Part shown: piece after piece, positions 7,432-16,314 of the stretch | How the letters are laid out: each line of letters opens with the position of its first letter | Position numbering within the stretch: the stretch's first letter is position 1 | Assembly (NCBI RefSeq): GCF_026625605.1 | Contig: NZ_CP113054.1 | Coordinates: 3,844,001 to 3,908,000 of the forward strand | DNA length: 64,000 nucleotides | Direction: 5' to 3' | Source of the DNA: Luteolibacter sp. SL250 | GTDB lineage: Bacteria > Verrucomicrobiota > Verrucomicrobiia > Verrucomicrobiales > Akkermansiaceae | Position numbers and translations under genes: made by a program | The notes under the pieces: generated by a model | Seen by the model: the letters and a program-made list of their open reading frames with translations, nothing else | What the model was told of the DNA's origin: nothing | Databases searched by the model: none

Positions 7432-8873
7432 GCAAGAGCCGTCCATCACACGCGAAGGATTTCAAGGGCCGGGCGAAGAACATCCCGGAGCGGGATGTCT
7501 TCATGCTGGAATACCAGGAGAAGTGGATCCGCGACAAATCCATCATGAAGCTGATGGAGAAGGGCCGCCGGATCGGCATTTCCTACGGCAGCTCCTACGA
7601 GGATGTGCGCCGCCATTCCCTGGCGACGAACCGCCTCCAGACCTGGGTGAGCAGCCGGGATGAGCTGACGGCCCGGCAGTATGTCCGCGATTGCATGGGC
7701 TTCGCCCGCATCCTGCATGTGGCGGCCACGGACTGCGGCGAGAAGGTGCTCACGGATGACAAGGGCAACAGCCACTCCGTGCATGTCATCGACTTTGCCA
7801 GTGCGCCACTGCACTCGCTGTCCAGCAACCCGGATGCCTTCGCGGGCCGGGGCGGCTACGTGAAGCTGGATGAGTTCTCCCTGCGGAAAGATCCCGGCAG
7901 CGTGTATGCCATCGCCGGTCCTACGATCGACTGGGGCGGTGCCCTGGCCATCATCTCCACCCACCGGGGCAGCGGGAACTACTTCAACACCCTGATCCGC
8001 GAGATCAAGGAGAAGGGCAATCCGAAGGCTTTCAGCTACCACCGGGTGACGCTCCAGGACGCGCTGGACCAAGGTTTCCTGTGGAAGCTCCAGACGAAGC
8101 TGGTGGAGGGAGATCCGCGGCTTGAGATGGATGAGGCGGACTACTTCTCCTACCAGCGGAAGCGGGCGCGGGATGAGGAAACCTTCCAGCAGGAGTATAT
8201 GTGCGTTCCTGCCGACGATGCGGCCGCCTTCCTGGAATACGCCCTGATCGACGCCTGCTGCTACAAGGAAGGCGAGGCGTGGGAATACACGCTGGAAGAT
8301 GCCCGGCGCTGCACGAACCCGCTCTATGCCGGTCTGGATATTGGCCGGACCCATGACCTGACCTCCCTGATCATCCTGGAGAAGGTGGGCGGCGTGTATT
8401 TCGTCCGGAAGCGGATCGACCTGCACAAGATGATGTTCTCCACCCAGGAGAGCGTGATCTACCCATGGCTGGAGATCTGCCGCAGGACCTGCATCGACAA
8501 GACCGGCCTGGGCATGCAGTTCGCGGAGCGGGCGGCGGAGCGGTTCGGCACCTACAAGATCGAGGGCGTCAACTTCTCCGGCCCGGTGAAGGAAGACCTG
8601 GCCTATCCGGTGCGCAGCGCGTTCGAGGATCTCGGCATCCGGATCCCGTTCGGAGATGACCCTTTCATCTCCGACCTGCGGAAGATCCGCAAGGAGACCA
8701 CCAAGTCCGGCAACATCCGGTTCGTGGCTGACAGCGACGAGGACGGACACGCGGACCGCTTCTGGGCGCTGGCCCTCGGCATCCATGCGGGCAAGGACAA
8801 CTCAGGCCCGTTCGCGTTCCAGACCATCGAGTCGATGAGGCCGGAAAACCGTAGGATGGGAGGTGGCCTGTGA
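7428..8873 (+). CDS. Large terminase subunit (Mu gp28-type)
   Basis: 481 residues from a GTG overlapping the previous stop. The N-terminal ATPase has a divergent Walker A, MEKGRRIGISYGSS, where the usual GK[ST] lysine is shifted to the preceding KGRR as in Mu-type terminases, and Walker B-like GYVKLDEFS. The C-terminal RNase H-like nuclease starts at YAGLDIGRTHDLT with further acidic residues in SDEDGHADRFWALALG. It cuts and pumps phage DNA into the prohead through the portal encoded downstream. Confidence 0.9.
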   Translation: MSKSRPSHAKDFKGRAKNIPERDVFMLEYQEKWIRDKSIMKLMEKGRRIGISYGSSYEDVRRHSLATNRLQTWVSSRDELTARQYVRDCMGFARILHVAATDCGEKVLTDDKGNSHSVHVIDFASAPLHSLSSNPDAFAGRGGYVKLDEFSLRKDPGSVYAIAGPTIDWGGALAIISTHRGSGNYFNTLIREIKEKGNPKAFSYHRVTLQDALDQGFLWKLQTKLVEGDPRLEMDEADYFSYQRKRARDEETFQQEYMCVPADDAAAFLEYALIDACCYKEGEAWEYTLEDARRCTNPLYAGLDIGRTHDLTSLIILEKVGGVYFVRKRIDLHKMMFSTQESVIYPWLEICRRTCIDKTGLGMQFAERAAERFGTYKIEGVNFSGPVKEDLAYPVRSAFEDLGIRIPFGDDPFISDLRKIRKETTKSGNIRFVADSDEDGHADRFWALALGIHAGKDNSGPFAFQTIESMRPENRRMGGGL

Positions 8874-9003
8874 AGATCGCCCGATTTCTAACACGGAACC
8901 CCATTTCGCTGTCATGGGAGCCAAAACGGCTTGCGGCGCGTTTTAGACCCTTGCAGGGCCTTGCAAGGGGCCATTCCGGGGTCGATCTGGAAGGAGGTTC
9001 CCG
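8874..9003. other. 130-bp gap in the packaging operon with a TTGCAAGG palindrome
   Basis: No convincing gene. It contains ACCCTTGCAGGG and CCTTGCAAGG (8959-8968, a perfect 10-bp palindrome) side by side. The same palindrome recurs at 24841-24850 immediately after the last phage gene. A purine-rich GGAAGGAGGTT stands just before the portal start and is a strong ribosome-binding site, unusual in this window. Confidence 0.5.
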
Positions 9004-10602
9004 ATGATGGGCGCTCCGCGCATTGTCGGCCCGAATGGGCAGCCGGTTTCCACGGAACGGATCCGCCTGGAAAAGCAGCAGCGATTCAACCCGCTGCGGA
9101 ACCTGACACCGGACCGGGTGGTGAGCTATCTGGAGGCATTCTCCCGGGGCGAGATCGCCCGGGCGGCGTGGCTGATGGAGTGGCTGGAGCTGCACGATGA
9201 CACGATTTCCACCGTGGCCCCGAAGGCGAAGGCCGCCGTGTCCCGCTACGGCTACGACGTCGAGATCAAGCCGGAGGTCCGGGCCAACCAGAAGAAGCTG
9301 GCGGAAGACCAGAAGGGCCGCTGCGAGGAGTTCTTCCAGAACCTGGTGGCGGAGGATGCCATGGAGCCGGAGGAAACCGGCGGCATGCGCCTCTTCGTCC
9401 AGCAGGTGATGGATGCCTACGGGAAACGCTACGGTGCCCACCACATCGTGTGGAAGCCGTCCCGGAACGGACTGTCCGCCCGGCTGATCAAGATCCCGAC
9501 ATGGATGTTCGAGACGACCACGGGCAAGATGCGCTTCCTGGAGTCCGTTTATTCTCTGACCGGCGTGGATCTGGAGACGATGGGTGGACGCAGCGCCTGG
9601 TTCACGGCGAAGGGGCGCGGCGTGATGCTGGCGTCCGTCATCGCCAGGATGTTCAAGCAGATTCCCCTCCAGGACTGGCTGACCTATTGCGACCGCCACG
9701 GCATGCCCGCGTTCCTGGGCGAGACGTCCGCGAAGAAGGGTGACGCCGGATGGATGGAGATGGCGCAGGCCATCGCCAGCATCGGCAGCGAATACGGCGC
9801 GGTGGTCAACAGCGGCGACAAGATCCATGTGCTGGACCTGAAGGGCGGCGGCGACATGCCGTATGAAAAGCTGATCGACCGGATGGACCGGGCCATCGTC
9901 ATGTTGTGGCGCGGTGGTGACCTCTCCACCATTTCCCGGTCGAACGCGGTGGGATCCAACCCACAGCAGGAGGACGCCGACGAACTGGACGCGGACAACG
10001 CGGCATGGGTGGGCGAAACCATCGACCGCCAGCTCACCCAGAGGGTGGTGGAATACTACTACGGCCTGGACACCCCGTGCCTGGTCACCATCAAGCTGCG
10101 GACGAAGACCCGCCAGAACGTCAGCGAGGATATCGCCCGGGCGAAGGCCGCGAAGGATCTGGGCATCCGCCTGTCGAAGCCTTGGTTGATCTCCACCCTG
10201 GGCGTCCAGGAAGCGGACGCTGATGAGCTGGCCGTGGGTGAAACCTCCCTGCCGGTTGCGCCTGGCACACCGCCCGCGCCTGCCACCACCACGGCACTCA
10301 ACACAGCGACGGACACCCGGACGCTGCTGGAGTCTTCCCTCGCCGCCGCGCTGGGGGTGAGACCGAACGTGCTGGCCCCGATCCGCCCGCTTCTCACGGA
10401 CCTTGCAAGCCGCGTGCAGGACACCGGCATCAGCGATGCCGACTTCCTGCAGCTGGTGGAGGACGCCGCCGAATCCTTTCCCGAACTCATCGACTCCGCC
10501 GCCGTGGTCGACCTCGCCGAGCAGCTCCGCGCCGGGATGGGCACCGCCGCCGTCCAGGGCGCGAGGGATGCCATCCGTGACGCCAAAGCCAAACCGAACT
10601 GA
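9004..10602 (+). CDS. Portal protein, DUF935 (Mu gp29-type)
   Basis: 532 residues. The family signature is clear: the N-terminal MGAPRIVGPNGQPVSTERIR, the central block KRYGAHHIVWKPSRNG, and the conserved region around DWLTYCDRHGMPAFLGETSA and MLWRGGDLSTISR. The portal forms the dodecameric ring at the head vertex through which DNA is pumped. It directly follows the terminase. An excellent Shine-Dalgarno (GGAGG about 9 bp upstream) supports the start. The last 90 residues are an Ala/Asp-rich helical tail. Confidence 0.88.
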   Translation: MMGAPRIVGPNGQPVSTERIRLEKQQRFNPLRNLTPDRVVSYLEAFSRGEIARAAWLMEWLELHDDTISTVAPKAKAAVSRYGYDVEIKPEVRANQKKLAEDQKGRCEEFFQNLVAEDAMEPEETGGMRLFVQQVMDAYGKRYGAHHIVWKPSRNGLSARLIKIPTWMFETTTGKMRFLESVYSLTGVDLETMGGRSAWFTAKGRGVMLASVIARMFKQIPLQDWLTYCDRHGMPAFLGETSAKKGDAGWMEMAQAIASIGSEYGAVVNSGDKIHVLDLKGGGDMPYEKLIDRMDRAIVMLWRGGDLSTISRSNAVGSNPQQEDADELDADNAAWVGETIDRQLTQRVVEYYYGLDTPCLVTIKLRTKTRQNVSEDIARAKAAKDLGIRLSKPWLISTLGVQEADADELAVGETSLPVAPGTPPAPATTTALNTATDTRTLLESSLAAALGVRPNVLAPIRPLLTDLASRVQDTGISDADFLQLVEDAAESFPELIDSAAVVDLAEQLRAGMGTAAVQGARDAIRDAKAKPN

Positions 10603-10607
10603 TCTCC

Positions 10608-11789
10608 ATGAAACGCCTCCGATTCACTCATTTCCTCACCGCAATCAACTCCGTCGCCGTGGATGCCCTCAATTCCGTGTCGGGCGTGTGGCAGGAACTC
10701 ACCCTCGCGGATGGCGAGAAGGAGATCCGCTATCGTCTGGCACCCTATGGTGAACATCCGGTCCGGATGGATGGCAGGAAGGTCATGCAGGTGGTGGACC
10801 GCGAGGCGGCCCAGCTGATGGCCTCCAATTTCAAAAGCCTCACCGGCAAGCTGGCCAACTTCTTCCAGGGCATTCCGGTCTATGAAGGCCACGCCGACGA
10901 TGCCGACTGGCTGAGGGAGAACCCGGGTCACCGGGCGGTGGCCGTGGGACGCATCAAGGAGATCGAAGCCGGTGAGGACGGCATCTACGTGCGGACCGTC
11001 TTCAATTCGGACGGGGTGAAGCTCCTCAGTGGATCCGCCCCGTCCTACTCCGGCCACTCGCCCCGCTGGCGGATGGTCCCGATCCCGGGCCGCGACCTGC
11101 ACTTCCGCCCGATCCTGCTGTGGAGCGACGCGCTCACGAACAGCCCGAACATGGCGGACAACACCATCGCCATGAACTCCCTCCAGACCGGCGAAGTGCC
11201 GCCGGCCGATCCCTCTCCCGTGCCCGATGAGGGCGATCCCGAGAAACCAACCGACACCATGAAACTGACACCAGAAGCCATGCAGGCTCTCGGGTTTTCA
11301 CCCGACGCCACACCCACCGACGCTGAGATCAGCGCCGCCATCGTGAAACTCCTCAGCGCGAAGAACACCGCCGAGGCAGACAAGGCCACCTCCGACAATG
11401 CGGTGACCGCCGCCAACAGCCGGACCAGCCACCTGGAAACCGAGATCACCGCGATCCGTGGAGCCGCCGTGGACACGGTCATCACTGCCGCGATCAAGGA
11501 CGGACGCATCACCGAAGCGGACAAGCCGCGCTGGGTGGATGCCCTGAACACGTCCTTCGCCACGGAGTCCGTGAAGCTGGGCCTGCTGATGCCAACCATC
11601 AGCACGCGCAGCCATCTGCCCGCGCTCGACCGCACCGTTCCGGAAATGGCCGGGAGCGTGGACGCGATCAACAGCGCCGTCGCCGCCACCGCGAAGGCCC
11701 ACGGCCTGAACCTCCAGGACCGCGCCGACTACGACAAGGCCCACCAGCTCTGCCGCACCGAGAAGCCGGAGCTGTTCCAACGCGGCTGA
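10608..11789 (+). CDS. Head maturation protease/scaffold (Mu I-type)
   Basis: 393 residues. The N-terminal 200 residues resemble Mu gpI protease: a conserved His in GIPVYEGHADDAD and a Ser-rich segment SGSAPSYSGHSPRW are likely active-site regions, both typical of this family. A Pro/Asp-rich linker (VPPADPSPVPDEGDPEKPTD) follows, then a helical scaffold-like C-terminal half (MKLTPEAMQALGF onward). It lies between portal and capsid as expected. In Mu the C-terminal half is also made separately as the scaffold Z. Confidence 0.75.
   Translation: MKRLRFTHFLTAINSVAVDALNSVSGVWQELTLADGEKEIRYRLAPYGEHPVRMDGRKVMQVVDREAAQLMASNFKSLTGKLANFFQGIPVYEGHADDADWLRENPGHRAVAVGRIKEIEAGEDGIYVRTVFNSDGVKLLSGSAPSYSGHSPRWRMVPIPGRDLHFRPILLWSDALTNSPNMADNTIAMNSLQTGEVPPADPSPVPDEGDPEKPTDTMKLTPEAMQALGFSPDATPTDAEISAAIVKLLSAKNTAEADKATSDNAVTAANSRTSHLETEITAIRGAAVDTVITAAIKDGRITEADKPRWVDALNTSFATESVKLGLLMPTISTRSHLPALDRTVPEMAGSVDAINSAVAATAKAHGLNLQDRADYDKAHQLCRTEKPELFQRG
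11259..11789 (+). CDS. Nested in-frame scaffold start within the protease gene
   Basis: An ATG at 11259 lies in frame immediately after the acidic linker and would make a 176-residue protein beginning MKLTPEAMQALGFSPDATPT, with a long Ala/Thr-rich helical region. This copies the Mu I/Z arrangement in which a free scaffold is translated from an internal start. No strong Shine-Dalgarno is visible, so this is inferred from architecture. Confidence 0.45.
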   Translation: MKLTPEAMQALGFSPDATPTDAEISAAIVKLLSAKNTAEADKATSDNAVTAANSRTSHLETEITAIRGAAVDTVITAAIKDGRITEADKPRWVDALNTSFATESVKLGLLMPTISTRSHLPALDRTVPEMAGSVDAINSAVAATAKAHGLNLQDRADYDKAHQLCRTEKPELFQRG

Positions 11790-11834
11790 TCCGAACCCGT
11801 CACCTAACCGAGCACAACCACCATCCAACCAACG

Positions 11835-12317
11835 ATGAAATCACACATCCTCGCCGCGCTCGCGGCCCTGATCCTCGCGCCACTCGCGGCGCTTTCCCGC
11901 AGCCTGGCTCCAGCCGGTGCTGACGCCATCAACACCGCCGGTGACCATGAGGGCGGCCTGAGCCGCATCGCGGAGGCCGCCGTCAACACGCCCCATCTGA
12001 TGCTGGCGTTCGGCACCAACCCCGCCACCCAGGTCATCATCTGCACGGCGACCACGGAACCCATCGGCCTCGCCTACGACACCCAGGTCCTCAATGGCCG
12101 GGTGGGCATCGAGCGGCTCGGTGACGGTGCGACGAAAGTCGGCATCGCCAGCAAGGCCATCGCCGCCGGTGCGCGTGTCTTCACCACGGCAGCCGGGAAG
12201 CTCACGGATACCGCCGTGAACAACTCCTGGCTGGTCGGACGCGCCCTCGCCGCCGCCGGTGCGGATGGCGACGAGTTCGAGTTCGAACCCTGCTTCCCGG
12301 TGAAGCAAACCGTCTGA
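11835..12317 (+). CDS. DUF2190-like capsid decoration protein
   Basis: 160 residues. From about residue 45 the repeated small-residue beta pattern (AYDTQVLNGRVGIERLGDGA, KAIAAGARVFTTAAGKLTDT) is that of head decoration proteins. It sits between scaffold and capsid, the usual place. Oddly, the N-terminus MKSHILAALAALILAPLAAL looks like a signal peptide or membrane anchor, which decoration proteins do not normally have. The real start could lie further downstream, but no better start codon is evident before MLAFGTNPAT. Confidence 0.55.
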   Translation: MKSHILAALAALILAPLAALSRSLAPAGADAINTAGDHEGGLSRIAEAAVNTPHLMLAFGTNPATQVIICTATTEPIGLAYDTQVLNGRVGIERLGDGATKVGIASKAIAAGARVFTTAAGKLTDTAVNNSWLVGRALAAAGADGDEFEFEPCFPVKQTV

Positions 12318-12364
12318 TCCGCCACCGAACCCGACGAACAGAACCACCGATCCAATCCAACGAC

Positions 12365-13372
12365 ATGAAATTCCTGCCCATCTATCTGACCCTGACCGGG
12401 GCCACCTCCGGTGCGCTCACCCCTACCCTGGGAGAGATCACCGTCTCCAATGCCGCCAGCATGAACTATGGCGGATCCCTCGCTTCCGACGTCCAGAGCT
12501 ACCTGGCCGGACTGCCTGCCTCCGATGAGGAGAAGCTGCTCGACCTGCTGGCCCCGCCCATCCAGACGAACGACTTCTTCCAGTTCGCCAAAGCGGACGA
12601 TGAGTTCTTCCTGACGGAAGCGGATGACAGTGACATCCGGGCCATCGGCGGCAGCTTCAAGAAAGTGCAGTTCCGTGGCACCACGGTGACCGACGCCACC
12701 CAACAGAAGGGCCTGACCATGGTGGTCGATCACAAGACCCTCCTGAAGCAGAACGGCAAGATCGTTCCCGGCTGGGAGAACCGCCTGGCTGAGTCCCTGA
12801 AGCAGCGCCTGGTGCGGGCGGAGATCGTCCGCGTGCTTTCCGTCCTGGATGCCGCCGCCGTTTCCGCCGCCAAGGTGTGGTCCAGCGCGACCAATCCGGA
12901 CGGTGACATCCGCGCCATGGTCCAGGCCACCCGCACGGCCACCGGCCAGAGCGGTCTGGCCACTGTGGTGATGGGCAACGCCGCCCAGCAGCTCCGGCAG
13001 GATGCGTATGAAGCGGCGGCCCGCGCCAACCACGCGATGGCCAACCATGCCACCTACACGATGGAACAACTGGCGTCCCATGTGGGTGCTCGGAAGGTCA
13101 TCATCGAAGACGGCATCAGGCAGACGAAGAAAGGCGCGGCCAAGGTGGACCGCACCGGACTGTCGGTTTATTCCTACATCGCGGAGCCTGGCACGCAGTT
13201 GATGGACCCGTCCAACATCAAGCGTGCGTGGTCCGAGACCCCGTTCAACGGAAAGTGGGCGGTGATCATCAAGCCTGGAACGGTTTCGACGGAGATCACG
13301 GTCTTCCACGAGTCGAAGATCTTCTCCCCGATCACCTCCGGCATCATCAAGCGCACCGTTTCCGACGCCTGA
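12365..13372 (+). CDS. Major capsid protein
   Basis: 335 residues of HK97-like composition. It has an N-terminal arm (MKFLPIYLTLTGATSGALTP), a long central helix region with many charged residues (WENRLAESLKQRLVRAEIVR), alternating strands, and a C-terminal strand region (YIAEPGTQLMDPSNIKRAWS ... FHESKIFSPITSGIIKR). It follows the decoration gene and is closed by a strong terminator hairpin, consistent with the most highly expressed virion gene. I recognise it mainly from position and fold-like pattern. Confidence 0.7.
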   Translation: MKFLPIYLTLTGATSGALTPTLGEITVSNAASMNYGGSLASDVQSYLAGLPASDEEKLLDLLAPPIQTNDFFQFAKADDEFFLTEADDSDIRAIGGSFKKVQFRGTTVTDATQQKGLTMVVDHKTLLKQNGKIVPGWENRLAESLKQRLVRAEIVRVLSVLDAAAVSAAKVWSSATNPDGDIRAMVQATRTATGQSGLATVVMGNAAQQLRQDAYEAAARANHAMANHATYTMEQLASHVGARKVIIEDGIRQTKKGAAKVDRTGLSVYSYIAEPGTQLMDPSNIKRAWSETPFNGKWAVIIKPGTVSTEITVFHESKIFSPITSGIIKRTVSDA

Positions 13373-13403
13373 TTTCCTCCGCCGTGAAGGCGGACGAATA
13401 CCC

Positions 13404-13449
13404 GGCAGCGGGTGGGTTTAATGGGTTTTCCCCACCCGCTGCCTTTCTT
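13404..13449 (+). terminator. Hairpin terminator after the capsid gene
   Basis: GGCAGCGGGTGGG (13404-13416) pairs perfectly with CCCACCCGCTGCC (13431-13443), a 13-bp GC-rich stem with a 14-base loop, followed by TTTCTT. It stands 31 bp after the capsid stop, so it probably lowers transcription into the connector genes and keeps capsid mRNA abundant. Confidence 0.8.
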
Positions 13450-13475
13450 CCAAACCCGCAACTCACCTTTCCATC

Positions 13476-13766
13476 ATGGACCGCAAATTCGTTCTCAAGG
13501 CTCTCGCCGATGCCGGGGTTTCTTTCCCGGCCAACATCTCCAATGCCAAGCTGGAAGCCCTCGCTGCGGAGAAGGGCATCCCGCTCACCGATCCCGCTGG
13601 TGGCACGGAGTCCACCGTCCTGCCGCCTGGTGCCGTCGCTCCGGAGGCAGATACGCCCGCCGCCTCTGACGACATCGCCTGGAGGGTCGCCGCCGGACTG
13701 TCCTACGAGCAAGCGGTGGAGTGTTCCACCCGCCAGCAGGAAGCGGACGCCGCCGCCCGCAAGTAA
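13476..13766 (+). CDS. Small head protein with LEM/HeH-like N-terminus
   Basis: 96 residues. MDRKFVLKALADAGVSFPAN ... ISNAKLEALAAEKGI resembles the short two-helix HeH/LEM motif seen in small phage head proteins, where it may bind DNA. A Pro/Ala-rich linker follows, then a second short helix pair (WRVAAGLSYEQAVECSTRQQ). It lies between the capsid terminator and the gp36-like gene. Function inferred only. Confidence 0.55.
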   Translation: MDRKFVLKALADAGVSFPANISNAKLEALAAEKGIPLTDPAGGTESTVLPPGAVAPEADTPAASDDIAWRVAAGLSYEQAVECSTRQQEADAAARK

Positions 13767-13799
13767 TCACCCCGACGCCCCGCACCCATCTCCGCCGCC

Positions 13800-14261
13800 A
13801 TGTGGATCCCACTGACTGAAGCCGACCTCCTCAGCTCGCTCACCGAGAGTGAGCGTGACGGATTCGGGCGCACCGATGCCCCGGAAGATCCGGGCGACCG
13901 TGTGCCGCAGTTGCTGGGTGACCTGGTGGCGGAGATCCGGGGGCAGATCGCCACCTGCACGCAGAACAGCCTCAGTGCGGACACCACGCTGATCCCGCAG
14001 AGCATGCGGGCCAACGCGCTGGCGATCGCACGCTGGCGTCTGCTGATCACGGTGCCGTCCTACCAGCCCGGCGACGCCCGGAAACTGGAATACGAAAACG
14101 CCGTCAAATACTTCGCCCAGGTCGCCCTCTGCAAGATCCGGCCGGAGCCGCCGGACGATGCGGTGCCGAACCCGGTGCCGGAGGAAACCGCGCAGCACGG
14201 CGTGCAGGTGGTTTCCGGACCGGGCCTGCGCACGGGACGCCAACGCATGAACGGACTCTGA
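13800..14261 (+). CDS. DUF1320/gp36-like head-tail connector protein
   Basis: 153 residues. It begins MWIPLTEADLLSSLTESERD and has the characteristic connector pattern: short N-terminal helix, LLGDLVAEIRGQIATC, MRANALAIARWRLL and LEYENAVKYFAQVA. Members of this family (Mu gp36) sit at the head-tail junction. It is followed four bases later by the next gene. Confidence 0.75.
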   Translation: MWIPLTEADLLSSLTESERDGFGRTDAPEDPGDRVPQLLGDLVAEIRGQIATCTQNSLSADTTLIPQSMRANALAIARWRLLITVPSYQPGDARKLEYENAVKYFAQVALCKIRPEPPDDAVPNPVPEETAQHGVQVVSGPGLRTGRQRMNGL

Positions 14262-14265
14262 CACG

Positions 14266-14568
14266 ATGATCCGCGGACTTTACCACCAGTGCCATCGTCT
14301 CCGGCAGCGTCTCAACGAGCTGCTGTCCGTCGAGACGGATGACCCCGCCGAGGAAGCCAGCGCCACGGAGCGCGTTCCCGGCGTGCGCATCGAGCTGGCG
14401 GCCGTGGAGGCCGCCGTTCCCCGCCGCCTGGTCACCATCACCATGATCGAGGGGCTGGTCAGCGACCTGAACCGCGATCCTTTCAAATCCGCCGACCTCA
14501 CCCTGGCCATCCGCCACCTGGAGGATGCCTCCATGCGCCTGCGCCGGGAGCTGGGCGACACCGTCTGA
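14266..14568 (+). CDS. Head-tail region protein, unknown (100 aa)
   Basis: Helical protein starting MIRGLYHQCHRLRQRLNELL and ending IRHLEDASMRLRRELGDTV. It contains acidic and basic helices suggestive of a small coiled coil. No family recognised. It is embedded in the connector cluster with gaps of 4 bp on each side. Confidence 0.6.
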   Translation: MIRGLYHQCHRLRQRLNELLSVETDDPAEEASATERVPGVRIELAAVEAAVPRRLVTITMIEGLVSDLNRDPFKSADLTLAIRHLEDASMRLRRELGDTV

Positions 14569-14572
14569 AACC

Positions 14573-14890
14573 ATGTCCAAGGAAGTCCATCTGTCCGAAC
14601 ACGGCGAAGCACGCGGCAAGGAACGCGTGGGCCTCAACGCGAAGGCGCTACGCCGCACGGCGGCGAAGGCCCGGGCGGAGGGACTGCGGCCCACCGACAC
14701 GAACGGCAGGCTCCGCCGCTACCTGGACAAGATCTCCATCGAGCATCCGGGCCGCCATCCCCGGATCCATGGGGAGCACATCTTCATCTTCGCGGCGAGC
14801 ACCCTGATCACGGTGCTGAACCTGCCGCATGAGTTCCGCAACGCGGCGGCGAAGGCCCGCCGGAAAAAGTTTCCATCCACCGACGAATGA
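14573..14890 (+). CDS. Phage protein of unknown function (105 aa)
   Basis: Begins MSKEVHLSEHGEARGKERVG, very basic in the first half (KALRRTAAKARAEGLRP), then a strand-rich block HPRIHGEHIFIFAASTLITV ending NLPHEF. The stop overlaps the start of the F-type head gene (ATGA). It is not recognised. The compact mixed fold and basic start would fit an RNA- or DNA-binding protein. Confidence 0.6.
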   Translation: MSKEVHLSEHGEARGKERVGLNAKALRRTAAKARAEGLRPTDTNGRLRRYLDKISIEHPGRHPRIHGEHIFIFAASTLITVLNLPHEFRNAAAKARRKKFPSTDE

Positions 14891-16314
14891 TCGACTTCAC
14901 CACAGAGCGGCCGCTGGAAGATGCGGTGGCACGGCTGGGCAGCAGGACGCCGCTGGGCGCGACGCTGTCGTCCGCCGAGTGGTCGCGTGTGCCGTGGGAG
15001 ATCCGTGAGGTTTCCTTCTTCTCGGCGCATGTGGAGTGCGAGCGGCTGCTGGCGATCATGCAGGGGAAGATCCTGCGGCGGGTGAGGCTGGAGAAGGAGA
15101 AGCTGGCGAACGGCGAGGAGATCACCATGGACCGTGGCCGGTTCATCGCGGAGATGCAGGACGAACTGCACGCGCTGGGCTACCAACCGAAGCCCGCCGA
15201 CCAGGGCACGGTCCGCGACCTGTCGAGCGCCGGCCGCCTGGGCCTGATCTGGGACATGCAGCTCGGCTTCGCCCGGGGGTATGCGAACTGGAAGGCCAGT
15301 TTCCATCCCGATATCATTGACTTGGTTCCATGCTGGGAGCTGATCCGCGAGGCGGACCGCGAGGTTCCGCGTGCGTGGGTGGCGGAGATCTGGCCAGACC
15401 ATGGCGGGAAGTTCTACGACGGTCGGATGATCGCGCTGAAGAGCGACCCGATCTGGAAATGGATCTCCGACTTCGGCGTGCCGTGGCCGCCGTTCAAGTG
15501 GGGCAGCGGGATGGGGCTGAGAGCGGTATGGCTCGACGAGGCGGAGAACCTCCGTGACGCGGATGGCAACGGAATCCCCGGCTTGGAAGCACCGCAGACC
15601 ATGCCTGACTTCGACCTTGCAAGCGGGGTGCAAGCCTCCCGCAAGAACCTGCCCCAGGTGTCCGAGGACCGGCTGCGCAGCGAGTTCGGCGACACGATCC
15701 AATTTGACCAGGACAAGATTTCATTCCATCCTACCCATGACGCCGATGAGCAATCGATCTCACAGCAACTCACGACCCGGGCGCGGGCCATCGCCGACGC
15801 CGGACGAGATCAGATCCTTCGGTCTCGATCCGAAGACGATGCTGCCGCCTGGCCATCCGGTTTCGATACTGGCGAATACGACGAAGAGATCCTCGCCAGC
15901 ACCAGTGCCGTCGCGGTTGGCCGAAAAGCACTATACCACGATGAGTGGGGAAGTTTTGCGGCGGCCTTCGCAAACCTGATCCGCGACTGGTTGCCGGACA
16001 ATGTGATGGTCCGGTATTTGGACGGCCACGTGTATGCGTGGCGGCGGGACCTGCTGAAGCTGCGTCCGGATGAGATCCACGCGCTGAGCGCCGGGCTGGA
16101 TCCACAGAACGGCGTGCTGCTGGGCTACGGCCAGAACCTGGGCGACGAACCGTTCGCCACCGTCACGCTGAAGATCGGCGGGCGGGTGGTCGGTGGGTTC
16201 AGTGCGCCACGTGGTACCGCGAAGGTGTATGCCTCCGCCCGGGCGAAGGATTTCTCCGATGCGACCGGCGAGCCGGTGAGCGTCCACATCAACGGAGAGG
16301 AGGTGACGCTGTGA
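14887..16314 (+). CDS. Head morphogenesis/minor head protein (Mu F / SPP1 gp7-type)
   Basis: 475 residues. Residues about 25-220 show the minor-head pattern including GFARGYANWKASFHPDIIDL and CWELIREADREVPRAWVAEI. The C-terminal part (from about 330) carries KALYHDEWGSFAAAFANLI and beta-rich repeats. Such proteins help build the portal vertex and are packaged in few copies. In most Mu-like phages this gene directly follows the portal. Here it is displaced downstream of the capsid and connector genes. Confidence 0.7.
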   Translation: MIDFTTERPLEDAVARLGSRTPLGATLSSAEWSRVPWEIREVSFFSAHVECERLLAIMQGKILRRVRLEKEKLANGEEITMDRGRFIAEMQDELHALGYQPKPADQGTVRDLSSAGRLGLIWDMQLGFARGYANWKASFHPDIIDLVPCWELIREADREVPRAWVAEIWPDHGGKFYDGRMIALKSDPIWKWISDFGVPWPPFKWGSGMGLRAVWLDEAENLRDADGNGIPGLEAPQTMPDFDLASGVQASRKNLPQVSEDRLRSEFGDTIQFDQDKISFHPTHDADEQSISQQLTTRARAIADAGRDQILRSRSEDDAAAWPSGFDTGEYDEEILASTSAVAVGRKALYHDEWGSFAAAFANLIRDWLPDNVMVRYLDGHVYAWRRDLLKLRPDEIHALSAGLDPQNGVLLGYGQNLGDEPFATVTLKIGGRVVGGFSAPRGTAKVYASARAKDFSDATGEPVSVHINGEEVTL

